From positions 1 through 39,636 of the forward strand of contig JAIRKO010000010.1 in assembly GCA_031260045.1 (NCBI GenBank): a stretch of 39,636 bases of DNA. Direction: 5' to 3'. This document shows, piece by piece, positions 32,141-39,636 of the stretch; position 1 is the first letter of the stretch; the number at the start of each line of letters is the position of its first letter. Position numbers and translations under genes: made by a program. Source of the stretch: Dysgonamonadaceae bacterium. GTDB lineage: Bacteria; Bacteroidota; Bacteroidia; Bacteroidales; Azobacteroidaceae. Below the pieces are notes generated by a model, which was given only the letters and a program-made list of their open reading frames with translations, had not been told where the DNA came from and searched no databases.

Positions 32141-33409
32141 TTAATAAAGCGTAAGCTCAAACCGGTCGTCAGGATTCAAATCGCTCGCAAACTTAAACTT
32201 CGACAGTTGCAGCGGCGATTCGACCGTTACCGTATAACTCCCCGCACATAACGCCGATAGAAAATCACGAGCGCCGTCGTAGTTGTTTAGAAAACGTTGC
32301 CCGTTGGCGTCGGCGGCGTTCCGGTCGGTGAACCGCACGCGGTCGGCGAAACCCGCTTCCAAAGCAAGGTTTATGCCGATAGCGCCTTCATGCGGCGTTG
32401 CGGCGTTGCGCCCTTTGAACGACAGTGCAAGCCCCTGAATTCCGGGCTTATATGTTAAAACGAAACCATCAAACGCTTGGTTTTGCGTTTGATAACTTGC
32501 ATTAATCCGGGCGTAGGCGTCGGCGAATACGCCGTGCAGCGCGGCGGGCTGTACGTTCCACGAATAAGAGGAGTTCATTTCCAGACTGCTCAGGAAAAAT
32601 GCCGTCGCATCGTCGACCGAACTGCCGATGGCAGCATTTACGCCTGCGTCGGAACAAATCAGCAGGCTTCGATCGTCGTTCCACCGGAAAGTTTGCACTT
32701 TCGCGTCGCCCGCCTCAAAGGGAGCGTACAGCCTGAAACCGTCGGGAAGGGCGATATAAGCCATGTTCCGAACGGAATCCGCGCCCTCCTCGCGTATCTT
32801 GAACACGGATGTATGCCCCTCGCCGAAGGTATACGCCCGATCGCCGACGCGGAGGCGAAGCGCCGGAGAGCGCAGGGCAAACAGGGCGTTTTTCGTCGCT
32901 TCTGCGCGGCGGATGTATTCTTCGCCGTCCGTATCGTCAAGTCGCGTCAGGCATACATCGGCATTGTGCCTTTTCCCTTTCAGGCGGATGAAATCGGTGG
33001 TGAAATCGGCGATTATAAATTCAAAATCCCCCGCCGCCTCATTGAGGTCGGGGTCGGAAAATGAATGCAATACCGCGTTGTAAGTAGTGAAATGCAGCAC
33101 GGGAGCGCCTTCAACCGTCAAACCGTAGCGACTCACATGCTCCGCATACACATTGGAGGTAAAGGCATGGGACGCGCCCATCGTTACTTCATACGTGGCG
33201 TTGAAATTCATAAACAGGTTGTGTCCCGCACTCTCGCCGCCGGTTGGGAAATATTGCATTATCCAGCCCTTTCCCGGAGCGATGAGCGCAGCCTGAAACC
33301 GCTCGAAAAACGCCTGCCGCCGCTCAACCGGTTCTTGCTCGAAAACTTGGGTTTCGTTTTGGCAGGCTACCATGCTTGTTAGCAGTAGAAAACAGACTAA
33401 ATATCTCAT
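32141..33409 (-). CDS. DUF4302 family lipoprotein
   Basis: The 422-residue product has a lipoprotein signal with Cys at 16 (MRYLVCFLLLTSMVAC). It then matches the DUF4302 pattern: GKGWIMQYFPTGGESAGHN near 45-65, and later FNATYEVTMGAS, VLHFTTYNAVLHSFSDP and DFEFIIADFTTD. The family is found next to SusC/SusD pairs and is surface-anchored; biochemical function is not known. The start at 33409 is chosen over 33454 because it begins the signal peptide. It lies 41 bases after the metallohydrolase gene. Confidence 0.85.
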   Translation of the reverse strand: MRYLVCFLLLTSMVACQNETQVFEQEPVERRQAFFERFQAALIAPGKGWIMQYFPTGGESAGHNLFMNFNATYEVTMGASHAFTSNVYAEHVSRYGLTVEGAPVLHFTTYNAVLHSFSDPDLNEAAGDFEFIIADFTTDFIRLKGKRHNADVCLTRLDDTDGEEYIRRAEATKNALFALRSPALRLRVGDRAYTFGEGHTSVFKIREEGADSVRNMAYIALPDGFRLYAPFEAGDAKVQTFRWNDDRSLLICSDAGVNAAIGSSVDDATAFFLSSLEMNSSYSWNVQPAALHGVFADAYARINASYQTQNQAFDGFVLTYKPGIQGLALSFKGRNAATPHEGAIGINLALEAGFADRVRFTDRNAADANGQRFLNNYDGARDFLSALCAGSYTVTVESPLQLSKFKFASDLNPDDRFELTLY

Positions 33410-33450
33410 ATTAATTATTAATAAACAGCGATTAATGATCCTTGATTTAA

Positions 33451-34302
33451 TCATTTATCATTAACCATTATTTCAATTGCTGTCGTAATTTCCCCGCGCA
33501 ACCGCAACAAATCCACCCCATACGTATTTTTCATATAACTAACCACCGACTGCGTTTTCAAGCGAATGTATTCCTGCCCCCGAACGCTTTGTATCGAACC
33601 GATTAGTTGCTGCCATTCCTCGTCGCTGTAAGTAATATAATACGAAAGAATTTCCACAAAATCTTCAACATCGGCGGAGCGGGCGTATGCCGAAATGAAG
33701 CCCAGTTCGCGCGCCTGTTTATCGTTTAATGCCGTCCAGTCGGCGGAATAATTTCCGGTTATCCGCTGGAAATTGGGGTCGTATGGCTTGCGCTGATTCA
33801 GGATATGCCCAAATTCGTGGTGCATCGTTCGGAAATACTCGCGCAAGGTTTCTTTCTTCACCGTATTTGCCGCCAAATCAAACCAGTTGACCGTATAGAG
33901 GGTAATCGTATAGCCGTTTTTCGCCAGCCCCAACGTAACCGACCCCTGATTATAACTGCCACTACCTACCAAATTCAGTTGTCGACAGGTATAATCTTTC
34001 ATAAAATCTGCGCCCGTCTCGGCAACCTGAATGTAGGGATTTAACCAGACGTTGAGGACGGCTTGCAGGAACGGTTGCACCAGTTCTTCGCGGGGCGGGA
34101 CGGTGGTGTGTCCCGGATCCATGGCGTCGCTGTTCCAACGATATTCTACCCGAATGTTATACGGGATGCGGAATGTCGTGTCGATCCAGCGATCCAGTTC
34201 CGTTTCCGGTGCGGCGGGAGTTTCGACGCCTGAATTCGTGATTGCGTCTTCCCGGCAGGAAACGGCGAGTAGAAAAAGACATGATAAAACGAATAGTCGC
34301 AT
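33451..34302 (-). CDS. Substrate-import-associated zinc metallohydrolase lipoprotein (Mx1 type)
   Basis: The 283-residue product has a lipoprotein signal with Cys at 16 (LLAVSC) and a gluzincin-type HEFGH at 162-166 (TMHHEFGHILNQ). A downstream segment (ARELGFISAYARSADVEDFVEILSYYI) probably supplies the third zinc ligand. It matches the SusC/D-linked HExxH lipoprotein family (Peptidase_Mx1/TIGR04549) and probably trims peptides or glycoproteins before import. It starts five bases after the susD stop, so it is part of the same transcript. Confidence 0.88.
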   Translation of the reverse strand: MRLFVLSCLFLLAVSCREDAITNSGVETPAAPETELDRWIDTTFRIPYNIRVEYRWNSDAMDPGHTTVPPREELVQPFLQAVLNVWLNPYIQVAETGADFMKDYTCRQLNLVGSGSYNQGSVTLGLAKNGYTITLYTVNWFDLAANTVKKETLREYFRTMHHEFGHILNQRKPYDPNFQRITGNYSADWTALNDKQARELGFISAYARSADVEDFVEILSYYITYSDEEWQQLIGSIQSVRGQEYIRLKTQSVVSYMKNTYGVDLLRLRGEITTAIEIMVNDK

Positions 34303-34307
34303 ATAAT

Positions 34308-35885
34308 TTAATGATTAATCATTACTAATTTAAGCGAATCGGCGGGGAGATTAGGCTGCGCCGGTCTACCCGGAAAACGAATGCGCGTCGCATCCGGCGG
34401 AAAGGGAATAACGCGCCGCCGGTCGTTGGCTTCCAGCCGGACGCTTCCGCCTCCGGCAATCGCATGAACCACCGGCAAATGCATCCGCTTAATATCAAAC
34501 CAACGCTGACCTTCGGAAACAAATTCCGACGCGCGAATGTTTACCAAGCATTTCAAATAGGTTTTTTGCTTCTCATTCAAAGCGTAATGAGGCGTTATAT
34601 CCTGCGAAGCGGAAGCAGCTGCGCGTCGAATGGCGTCGTCGGTTACCTTGTGGCGGGCGGCGTCGTAATCAATCACGCGGGTAGCATAGTACAAATCCAG
34701 CCATTCGATTACCTTATCGTAACGCTCTTGCATCACCTCCGCTTCGAGCCTGTTAAACAAAGCCTCTTCGGCTACCAGCGGCGTATTCATGATATAAGGA
34801 AGTCCGTAATCGGCATTAATGCCGTCGCGCTTAAACACCTCCGCGTATTTGAAAACGCCGTAACAGCCGCTTATCGCATTGCCCGCCGCCTTGTTGATGA
34901 GCGCATAACGACCGCTGATGTCAACAGTCGTCGGATGCGGCGATCCGGCAGCCACCCGCTTGCGAATCAGCGGCAAATCCATCGTATAACGGTGATACCA
35001 CGCCCTATAAGCCGTCGAAACAGTACTGATTACAAGGAAATTGGCAGGGTTGGACGAACGGGAATAAGTCATCCCGAACACGTCGAACGATTCTTTGGAA
35101 CTCTCAATCCACTCGCGCAAAAATGCGGCGGGATTGTCTTCCAGCGCGATGCCGGCGTAACGAATCACTTCGTCCCAATCGCCCGGCAAGCCCCGATAAA
35201 GGTAATAACGGGAAATGAACGTCGCCGCCGCCTGCCGGTTGAAATGCCATTTGGGCGCATCGTGGACGGCGTCTTTAATGAGCGGAAAACCGTCCTGCAA
35301 ATCCTGTTCTATCAGGGTGTAAACTTCCTGTACCGAATGACGGGAATATTCCGCGTAGGGCGAAGTTTCCGGGCGGGTGATATACGTAATGCCGGAGGTG
35401 GAATCGGCAGCAGCCGGATGGTAATGCTCGGCAAAGAGGTTGACCAGCATAAAATGGGCGTATGCTCGGCACAGCAAGGCTTCTCCCTTCAGGGGATTTA
35501 ATTCGGTGGGGCTGTATCCGGCTGCCGACAGGTTTTCAATCGCTTCCAACGCATGATTGGCGGCGGCGATGGCTTCGTAACAGGCATACCAGTAGCCGTT
35601 TGGGGAATCCTGTTCTTCCTCGTCTACCCGTTCCCAATAATAGGCTTGCCGCAGGCTTTCGATGTCGGCGGGGGCTTGAGCGCCTGCGTCGGTCGCGTTG
35701 TCGCTCATCACTTCGGTAAACCATACCGCCGAATATTGCGGATAGGCGGAAACGAGCAGTCCGGCGATGTTGGCGGGGCTGTCTAAATCGGCGCGGTTAT
35801 CGGGGTTTTTGCTTAGGAAATCGTTGCAGGAGGTTGCCGACAAAAGGATACCGCATAGACTGGGGATTATTTTTGTTGTTTTCAT
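34308..35885 (-). CDS. SusD/RagB family nutrient-binding lipoprotein
   Basis: The 525-residue product has a lipoprotein signal with Cys at 20 (LLSATSC) and the N-terminal NDFLSKNPDNRAD typical of SusD. A TPR-rich middle (GYWYACYEAIAAANHALEAI, GEALLCRAYAHFMLVNLFAEHY) and a C-terminal segment (EGQRWFDIKRMHLP, IPFPPD) complete the family pattern. It caps the SusC barrel at the outer membrane and binds the substrate. The metallohydrolase next to it points to a peptide or protein substrate rather than a glycan. It follows susC by 23 bases. Confidence 0.93.
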   Translation of the reverse strand: MKTTKIIPSLCGILLSATSCNDFLSKNPDNRADLDSPANIAGLLVSAYPQYSAVWFTEVMSDNATDAGAQAPADIESLRQAYYWERVDEEEQDSPNGYWYACYEAIAAANHALEAIENLSAAGYSPTELNPLKGEALLCRAYAHFMLVNLFAEHYHPAAADSTSGITYITRPETSPYAEYSRHSVQEVYTLIEQDLQDGFPLIKDAVHDAPKWHFNRQAAATFISRYYLYRGLPGDWDEVIRYAGIALEDNPAAFLREWIESSKESFDVFGMTYSRSSNPANFLVISTVSTAYRAWYHRYTMDLPLIRKRVAAGSPHPTTVDISGRYALINKAAGNAISGCYGVFKYAEVFKRDGINADYGLPYIMNTPLVAEEALFNRLEAEVMQERYDKVIEWLDLYYATRVIDYDAARHKVTDDAIRRAAASASQDITPHYALNEKQKTYLKCLVNIRASEFVSEGQRWFDIKRMHLPVVHAIAGGGSVRLEANDRRRVIPFPPDATRIRFPGRPAQPNLPADSLKLVMINH

Positions 35886-35908
35886 CTGTTTTAATGATTA
35901 ATCATTTT

Positions 35909-38900
35909 TCACATTCCCACCCGAAGTGAAACCGTGAATTGGCGCGGAACAGGCATCGCCACGCCCCCGCTTCGCGAAAATTCCGGGTCTTGCCCGTTCA
36001 GCGCCTTGTCGGCATAAATCAGGCAGAGGTTTTGAATGCTTCCGCGCACTTGCAGCGAATTGCACCCGAAACGTCGGGACAACTCTTTGCCGCAATCGTA
36101 AGTGAGCGTAACGTCTTTCAGGCGAATAAAATCGCCTTTGGCAACCCGCGCCGTCGAATAGTTGTAGGCGTTGTAAGCCACCGTCAAATCGGGATTTCGG
36201 GCTAAATCATACGCCGACGGGATTGCCGGGATGGTGGTTTTCGCCTCGTCGCCGGGTTGAAACCAGCGGTTGTTCATGTCTCGCGTCATGGCGTCAATGT
36301 CCGAATATTTCGCATGAAAAGCCGGAGAGAGGCGAATTACATTCCCCGCCTGATAATTCACGAAAAACGAAAGTTTCCAGTTCCGATAGGTAAACGTGTT
36401 TTCAAAACCGCCCGTGTATTTGGGATCCAACTGCCCTTCGTATTTCAAAAAACCGGTTTCGGTGGAATTTTGGAAATTGATATAATACACTTTTTTCCCG
36501 CTTTCGTCGTAAAACATCGGGTATCCCTTTTCGTCCAATCCGGCAAACGGTATCGAAAACAGTCCGCTTTGGGAATAGCCCTCTTTTTTGCCGCCCGCCG
36601 GACCGGTGAGTTCACTGACGCTCATTTCGGATTTCAGGTTGGTGATGCGATTGGTATTGTAAGCGAACGTCAACAGGCTGCTCCACGAAAAACCGTCCTG
36701 TTTGATGTTCGCCGTATTCACCGTAAATTCGTAGCCGTTGGTTTTCATGTCCGCCAAGTTGGCGTACTTGAAATGCTGCCCGCCCACGCCGGAAGTCCTG
36801 ACCTGCCCAATCAAATCGAAGCAGTCGCGCCAATAAGCGTCGAAACTGACGCCGAAGCGGTTGCGAAACAAACCCAAATCGAAACCCGCATTGGTTTCAT
36901 ACATTTTTTCCCAAGTCAATTCCTCGTTTTCGAGGCTCGCGATGTAAATCATCACTTCGCGATCTTCCTGAAAGGGGCGATAGGTATTGTCAGCCATGTA
37001 AACCGTCATCGCCTGCGCTTTTGGCGCCGAGTTTGCCGTCAGCCCGTAAGTGCCGCGAAAACTCAGCGTGGAAATCATTTCCTGCTCCCGCATAAACGCT
37101 TCGTTCAGCACATTCCACGCCGCGCTCACATTCCACGTAGGCAGCCACCGCGCGGTATTGGATTTTCCCATTTGGTTGGTTCCTTCCATGCGCAGGGTGC
37201 CGTTGAGCGTATAAGCGCCGCGAAACGAATAAGTGCCGTTGCCGAAGAAACCCATTTGACGGGTATAGGTTTGCGAGAGACCGAAATAAGTATCGCCCGC
37301 GTCCAGCATTTTACGGATAATCCGGTAATCGGTAACGGCAATGTCGCTACCCCACAAATAGCCGTAGCCGTTGTTGTAGCGCGTCAAACGGTCGGTATTG
37401 CCGAGTTCGCCGCCCGCAAGCAGGTTGATGATGTGATTTCCGTCGGCAAACGAGCGGATATAGTTTCCGCCGGCGCGGGCGTAATAATTAAACAAAGCGT
37501 TGTCCTGCGTATTGTAAAACCCGCCTTTTCCCATCACCACCAGCGGCAGCGCGTTTGGGTCGTCGGGGTTTTGCCATAGGAAATTATTGCTGTTGATAAT
37601 CGCGGTCGATTGCGCGGAGCGGTAGGCTTCAGCCATATTGGAGGCATTGAGAATACGGTGTTCGTTGGTTGTTTTGGCGTAACGAACCGACCCCAGCGCG
37701 TTCAATTCCAGTCCGGCAACGGGTTTGAAAGACAAATCAAGTTGCAGTTTCGTGTCCAATGCGCTTAAATCCATGTAATTGTTCGCCATTTCGTGTTTGA
37801 TGTTGAAAGCGGCGTAATTTCTCCGGTAAAATTCATCGGCAGCTATCGTGCGCGACGAATTTAAGGCATAACTGAACGGGTTGATGTCAAAATCGCGGCT
37901 GTATTCCCCTTCCACCACGTTTACTTTCCGGTTCAGCGTTCCGGGCGCGGTTTGCGTGCGCAGGGAAGCGTTTCCCAAAATACCTATCGTCAAATCGGGG
38001 GTGATGTTGTAAGTCGTATTTCCGTTAAATGTAAAGCGGTTGACTTTATCGACGGCAGTCCATCCCGGATCGTGAAAATAACTGAGGGAAGTATAGTTCG
38101 AGAATTTATCCGACCCGGCGGAGATGGAAAGGGAATGTTGTTGCTGCAAGGAATTGCGAAACAGTTCGCCGAACCAGTCGGTATTCCGAAGCACCGCCTG
38201 TTGCAGGTAAATCGCTTTTTGCGCCGGCGTATTTTCGACGAGATAATTCCCGTTTTCGTCGCGCATGTCCGTCATTTGATACCATTTTGTAAAAACGCCG
38301 CCATTTTTTGCCAAAAACATATCCGAAGCAATAAAACCGCCCGCCGATTCCAGTTCCAGCAAAGCCGCCATTTGGTCTTTGGAATTAAGAATATCGTATT
38401 GGCTGTAAGCCGGCTTGGCGCGAACGGTAAACTCGCCGGTGTAGTTAACGGCAGCCGCGCCTTTCCGCCCGCGCTTGGTGGTAATCACAATCACGCCGTT
38501 CATGGCACGAGAACCGTAAATGGCTGTCGCCGACGCATCTTTTAATATTTGGAAAGTTTCAATATCGTCGGCGCTCAATCCGGCAACCGCCGAACTGATG
38601 AGCGTGGAAGCGTTGCCCGACGATAGTTCGTCGGCAGATACGTTCACCAAATCGTCCAGAATCACCCCGTCGACGACCCACAAAGGATTGGAATTTCCGT
38701 AAATGGTGGTCGCCCCGCGCACCCGCAGTTTGGGCGCAGCGCCAAAAGTACCCGAAACGTTGGTCAACTGCACGCCGGCGGCTTTCCCCTGCAACATGCG
38801 GCTTACATCCGTTACGCCGTCGATTTTCGCCTCGCTTGCCTTTACGAGCGAAGCGGAGCCGGTAAACAGTTTGCGGTCGATTTTCTGGTAGCCGGTTACC

Positions 38901-39265
38901 ACCACCTCCTCCAGCGTTTGAACGTCGACGCTCAATACAGCCTGCATATCCGGCTCAGCGCGTACTTCTTCGGTTTTCAATCCGAAATACGAAAAAACAA
39001 GTATCTGTTCCCCTTCCGGAATGGTTAACTGAAAATTGCCGTCAAAATCCGTTATCGTTCCCGTCGAAGGATTGCTTTTCAGTTTAACCGTCGCCCCGAT
39101 AAGCGGCTCCGCGTTTTCTTCCGCAACAACGCGCCCCTTAATCAACCGTTGAGCGTGCGTCGGCAAAACGACAAACAATAAAAGCAGCAGGGGAAAGACT
39201 CGCCTCGCCCCTACTGCTTTTAAAACGACGGGAAAACCCCCGACGGTTTGTTTATTTCGCATCAT
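35909..39265 (-). CDS. SusC/RagA family TonB-dependent transporter
   Basis: The 1118-residue product has a long-n-region signal peptide (ending LPTHAQ at about residue 39). A carboxypeptidase-like regulatory domain at about 42-110 follows (GRVVAEENAEPLIGATV, TITDFDGNFQLTIPEGE), then a TonB box/plug (LEEVVVTGYQKIDR, GVQLTNVSG, RGATTIYGNSNPLWVVDGV). A 22-strand barrel runs to the C-terminus. It imports the substrate captured by SusD. No anti-sigma or ECF sigma gene is adjacent in the window. The first residues are MM, so 39262 is an equally good start. Part of the n-region is encoded by a repeat-like sequence (39205-39216). Confidence 0.93.
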   Translation of the reverse strand: MMRNKQTVGGFPVVLKAVGARRVFPLLLLLFVVLPTHAQRLIKGRVVAEENAEPLIGATVKLKSNPSTGTITDFDGNFQLTIPEGEQILVFSYFGLKTEEVRAEPDMQAVLSVDVQTLEEVVVTGYQKIDRKLFTGSASLVKASEAKIDGVTDVSRMLQGKAAGVQLTNVSGTFGAAPKLRVRGATTIYGNSNPLWVVDGVILDDLVNVSADELSSGNASTLISSAVAGLSADDIETFQILKDASATAIYGSRAMNGVIVITTKRGRKGAAAVNYTGEFTVRAKPAYSQYDILNSKDQMAALLELESAGGFIASDMFLAKNGGVFTKWYQMTDMRDENGNYLVENTPAQKAIYLQQAVLRNTDWFGELFRNSLQQQHSLSISAGSDKFSNYTSLSYFHDPGWTAVDKVNRFTFNGNTTYNITPDLTIGILGNASLRTQTAPGTLNRKVNVVEGEYSRDFDINPFSYALNSSRTIAADEFYRRNYAAFNIKHEMANNYMDLSALDTKLQLDLSFKPVAGLELNALGSVRYAKTTNEHRILNASNMAEAYRSAQSTAIINSNNFLWQNPDDPNALPLVVMGKGGFYNTQDNALFNYYARAGGNYIRSFADGNHIINLLAGGELGNTDRLTRYNNGYGYLWGSDIAVTDYRIIRKMLDAGDTYFGLSQTYTRQMGFFGNGTYSFRGAYTLNGTLRMEGTNQMGKSNTARWLPTWNVSAAWNVLNEAFMREQEMISTLSFRGTYGLTANSAPKAQAMTVYMADNTYRPFQEDREVMIYIASLENEELTWEKMYETNAGFDLGLFRNRFGVSFDAYWRDCFDLIGQVRTSGVGGQHFKYANLADMKTNGYEFTVNTANIKQDGFSWSSLLTFAYNTNRITNLKSEMSVSELTGPAGGKKEGYSQSGLFSIPFAGLDEKGYPMFYDESGKKVYYINFQNSTETGFLKYEGQLDPKYTGGFENTFTYRNWKLSFFVNYQAGNVIRLSPAFHAKYSDIDAMTRDMNNRWFQPGDEAKTTIPAIPSAYDLARNPDLTVAYNAYNYSTARVAKGDFIRLKDVTLTYDCGKELSRRFGCNSLQVRGSIQNLCLIYADKALNGQDPEFSRSGGVAMPVPRQFTVSLRVGM

Positions 39266-39348
39266 TCGTTCGTTTATTCCACGACCAGTTTCAATTTTTC
39301 ACCAATAGATTACCGCGCCACATGTCGAATACATTTTGCTTGGCAGGG

Positions 39349-39356
39349 CAAAAATA
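39349..39356 (-). promoter_or_regulatory. -7 promoter element of the susC operon
   Basis: TATTTTTG on the minus strand matches TAnnTTTG, 83 bases upstream of the susC start codon. A clear -33 TTTG is not seen. It is the best candidate for the promoter of the susC-susD-metallohydrolase-DUF4302-T9SS unit. Confidence 0.4.
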
Positions 39357-39424
39357 GGTATTATTTTGTTAACATCATTTTTTTGTATCGAAAAAGTTAT
39401 TACCTGCATATATTGCAAGAGAAA

Positions 39425-39636
39425 TTAAAATATTTTCCGCACCCAGCCGGAGCAATTTTTCACGATTAAGATGCCTTTCGGCACACGGATGATTGCTTCG
39501 CTCCCTTTATACAACAACACCCCCGAAACACCATAAACCATGATGTTTTCATTGGAGGGATTGTAGAGATAATCCCCCTTGCGATAAATATCCGGCTGTT
39601 CCGAGTTCGGATGATTGATGCCGGTAGGGTTTTCCG
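39425..39636 (-). CDS. T9SS-type secreted protein, C-terminal fragment
   Basis: The minus strand from the window edge to a TAA at 39425-39427 is open and encodes about 70 residues. The last part (VYGVSGVLLYKGSEAIIRVP, then GILIVKNCSGWVRKIF) resembles a T9SS type A sorting domain and the end of the beta-helix protein at 3214-4572 (IVIIKGNSGWVKKLV). The protein is expected to be exported and surface-attached by the T9SS. The remainder lies outside the window, so its activity is unknown. Confidence 0.65.
   Translation of the reverse strand, partial: ENPTGINHPNSEQPDIYRKGDYLYNPSNENIMVYGVSGVLLYKGSEAIIRVPKGILIVKNCSGWVRKIF

Overview
The window looks like chromosomal DNA from a Bacteroidota bacterium, most likely Bacteroidales, with a type IX secretion system (T9SS). 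The evidence is a SusC/SusD pair, PorZ, several proteins with T9SS C-terminal sorting domains, DUF4302 and Mx1-type lipoproteins, weak ribosome binding sites, and promoters of the Bacteroidota type (TAnnTTTG at -7, in the best case TTTG 19 bases upstream). Placement below order is not possible from this sequence alone.

Layout. (1) 1-7816, minus strand: the N-terminal end of clpB, porZ with a beta-helix T9SS cargo gene upstream, then frr-rsgA-yitT-rdgB. (2) 7817-8700: non-coding and decayed DNA, holding a 247-bp imperfect palindrome and the wreck of an AAA-ATPase/PD-(D/E)XK gene that still has a good promoter. (3) 8767-20695, plus strand: an M3 metallopeptidase lipoprotein, then tryptophan genes trpE-trpG-[dndC-dndD-dndE::ATPase]-trpD-trpC-trpF. 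The three bracketed genes are AT-rich, overlap each other, and encode DNA phosphorothioation proteins; they split the trp operon between trpG and trpD. (4) 20729-25597, minus strand: a small signalling cluster (LytTR regulator, very acidic 86-residue protein, zinc-ribbon/FHA protein, PP2C phosphatase) and pyruvate phosphate dikinase. (5) 25699-29442: an outer-membrane beta-barrel protein and a LysM/periplasmic-binding protein on the minus strand, and a divergent type B T9SS cargo protein. (6) 29479-39636, minus strand: a SusC-SusD-zinc metallohydrolase-DUF4302-T9SS protein locus, preceded by the 3' end of another T9SS-type gene.

Most notable is the phosphorothioation cassette. DndC (PP-loop sulfurtransferase with clustered cysteines), DndD (SMC-like ATPase) and a DndE domain fused to a roughly 400-residue HerA/FtsK-like ATPase sit inside the trp operon, with no dndA, dndB or dndFGH in the window. 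The fused ATPase suggests either an altered modification complex or a built-in partner for restriction. Dispersed palindromic repeats occupy many intergenic spaces. No tRNA, rRNA, CRISPR array, transposase or integrase was recognised.
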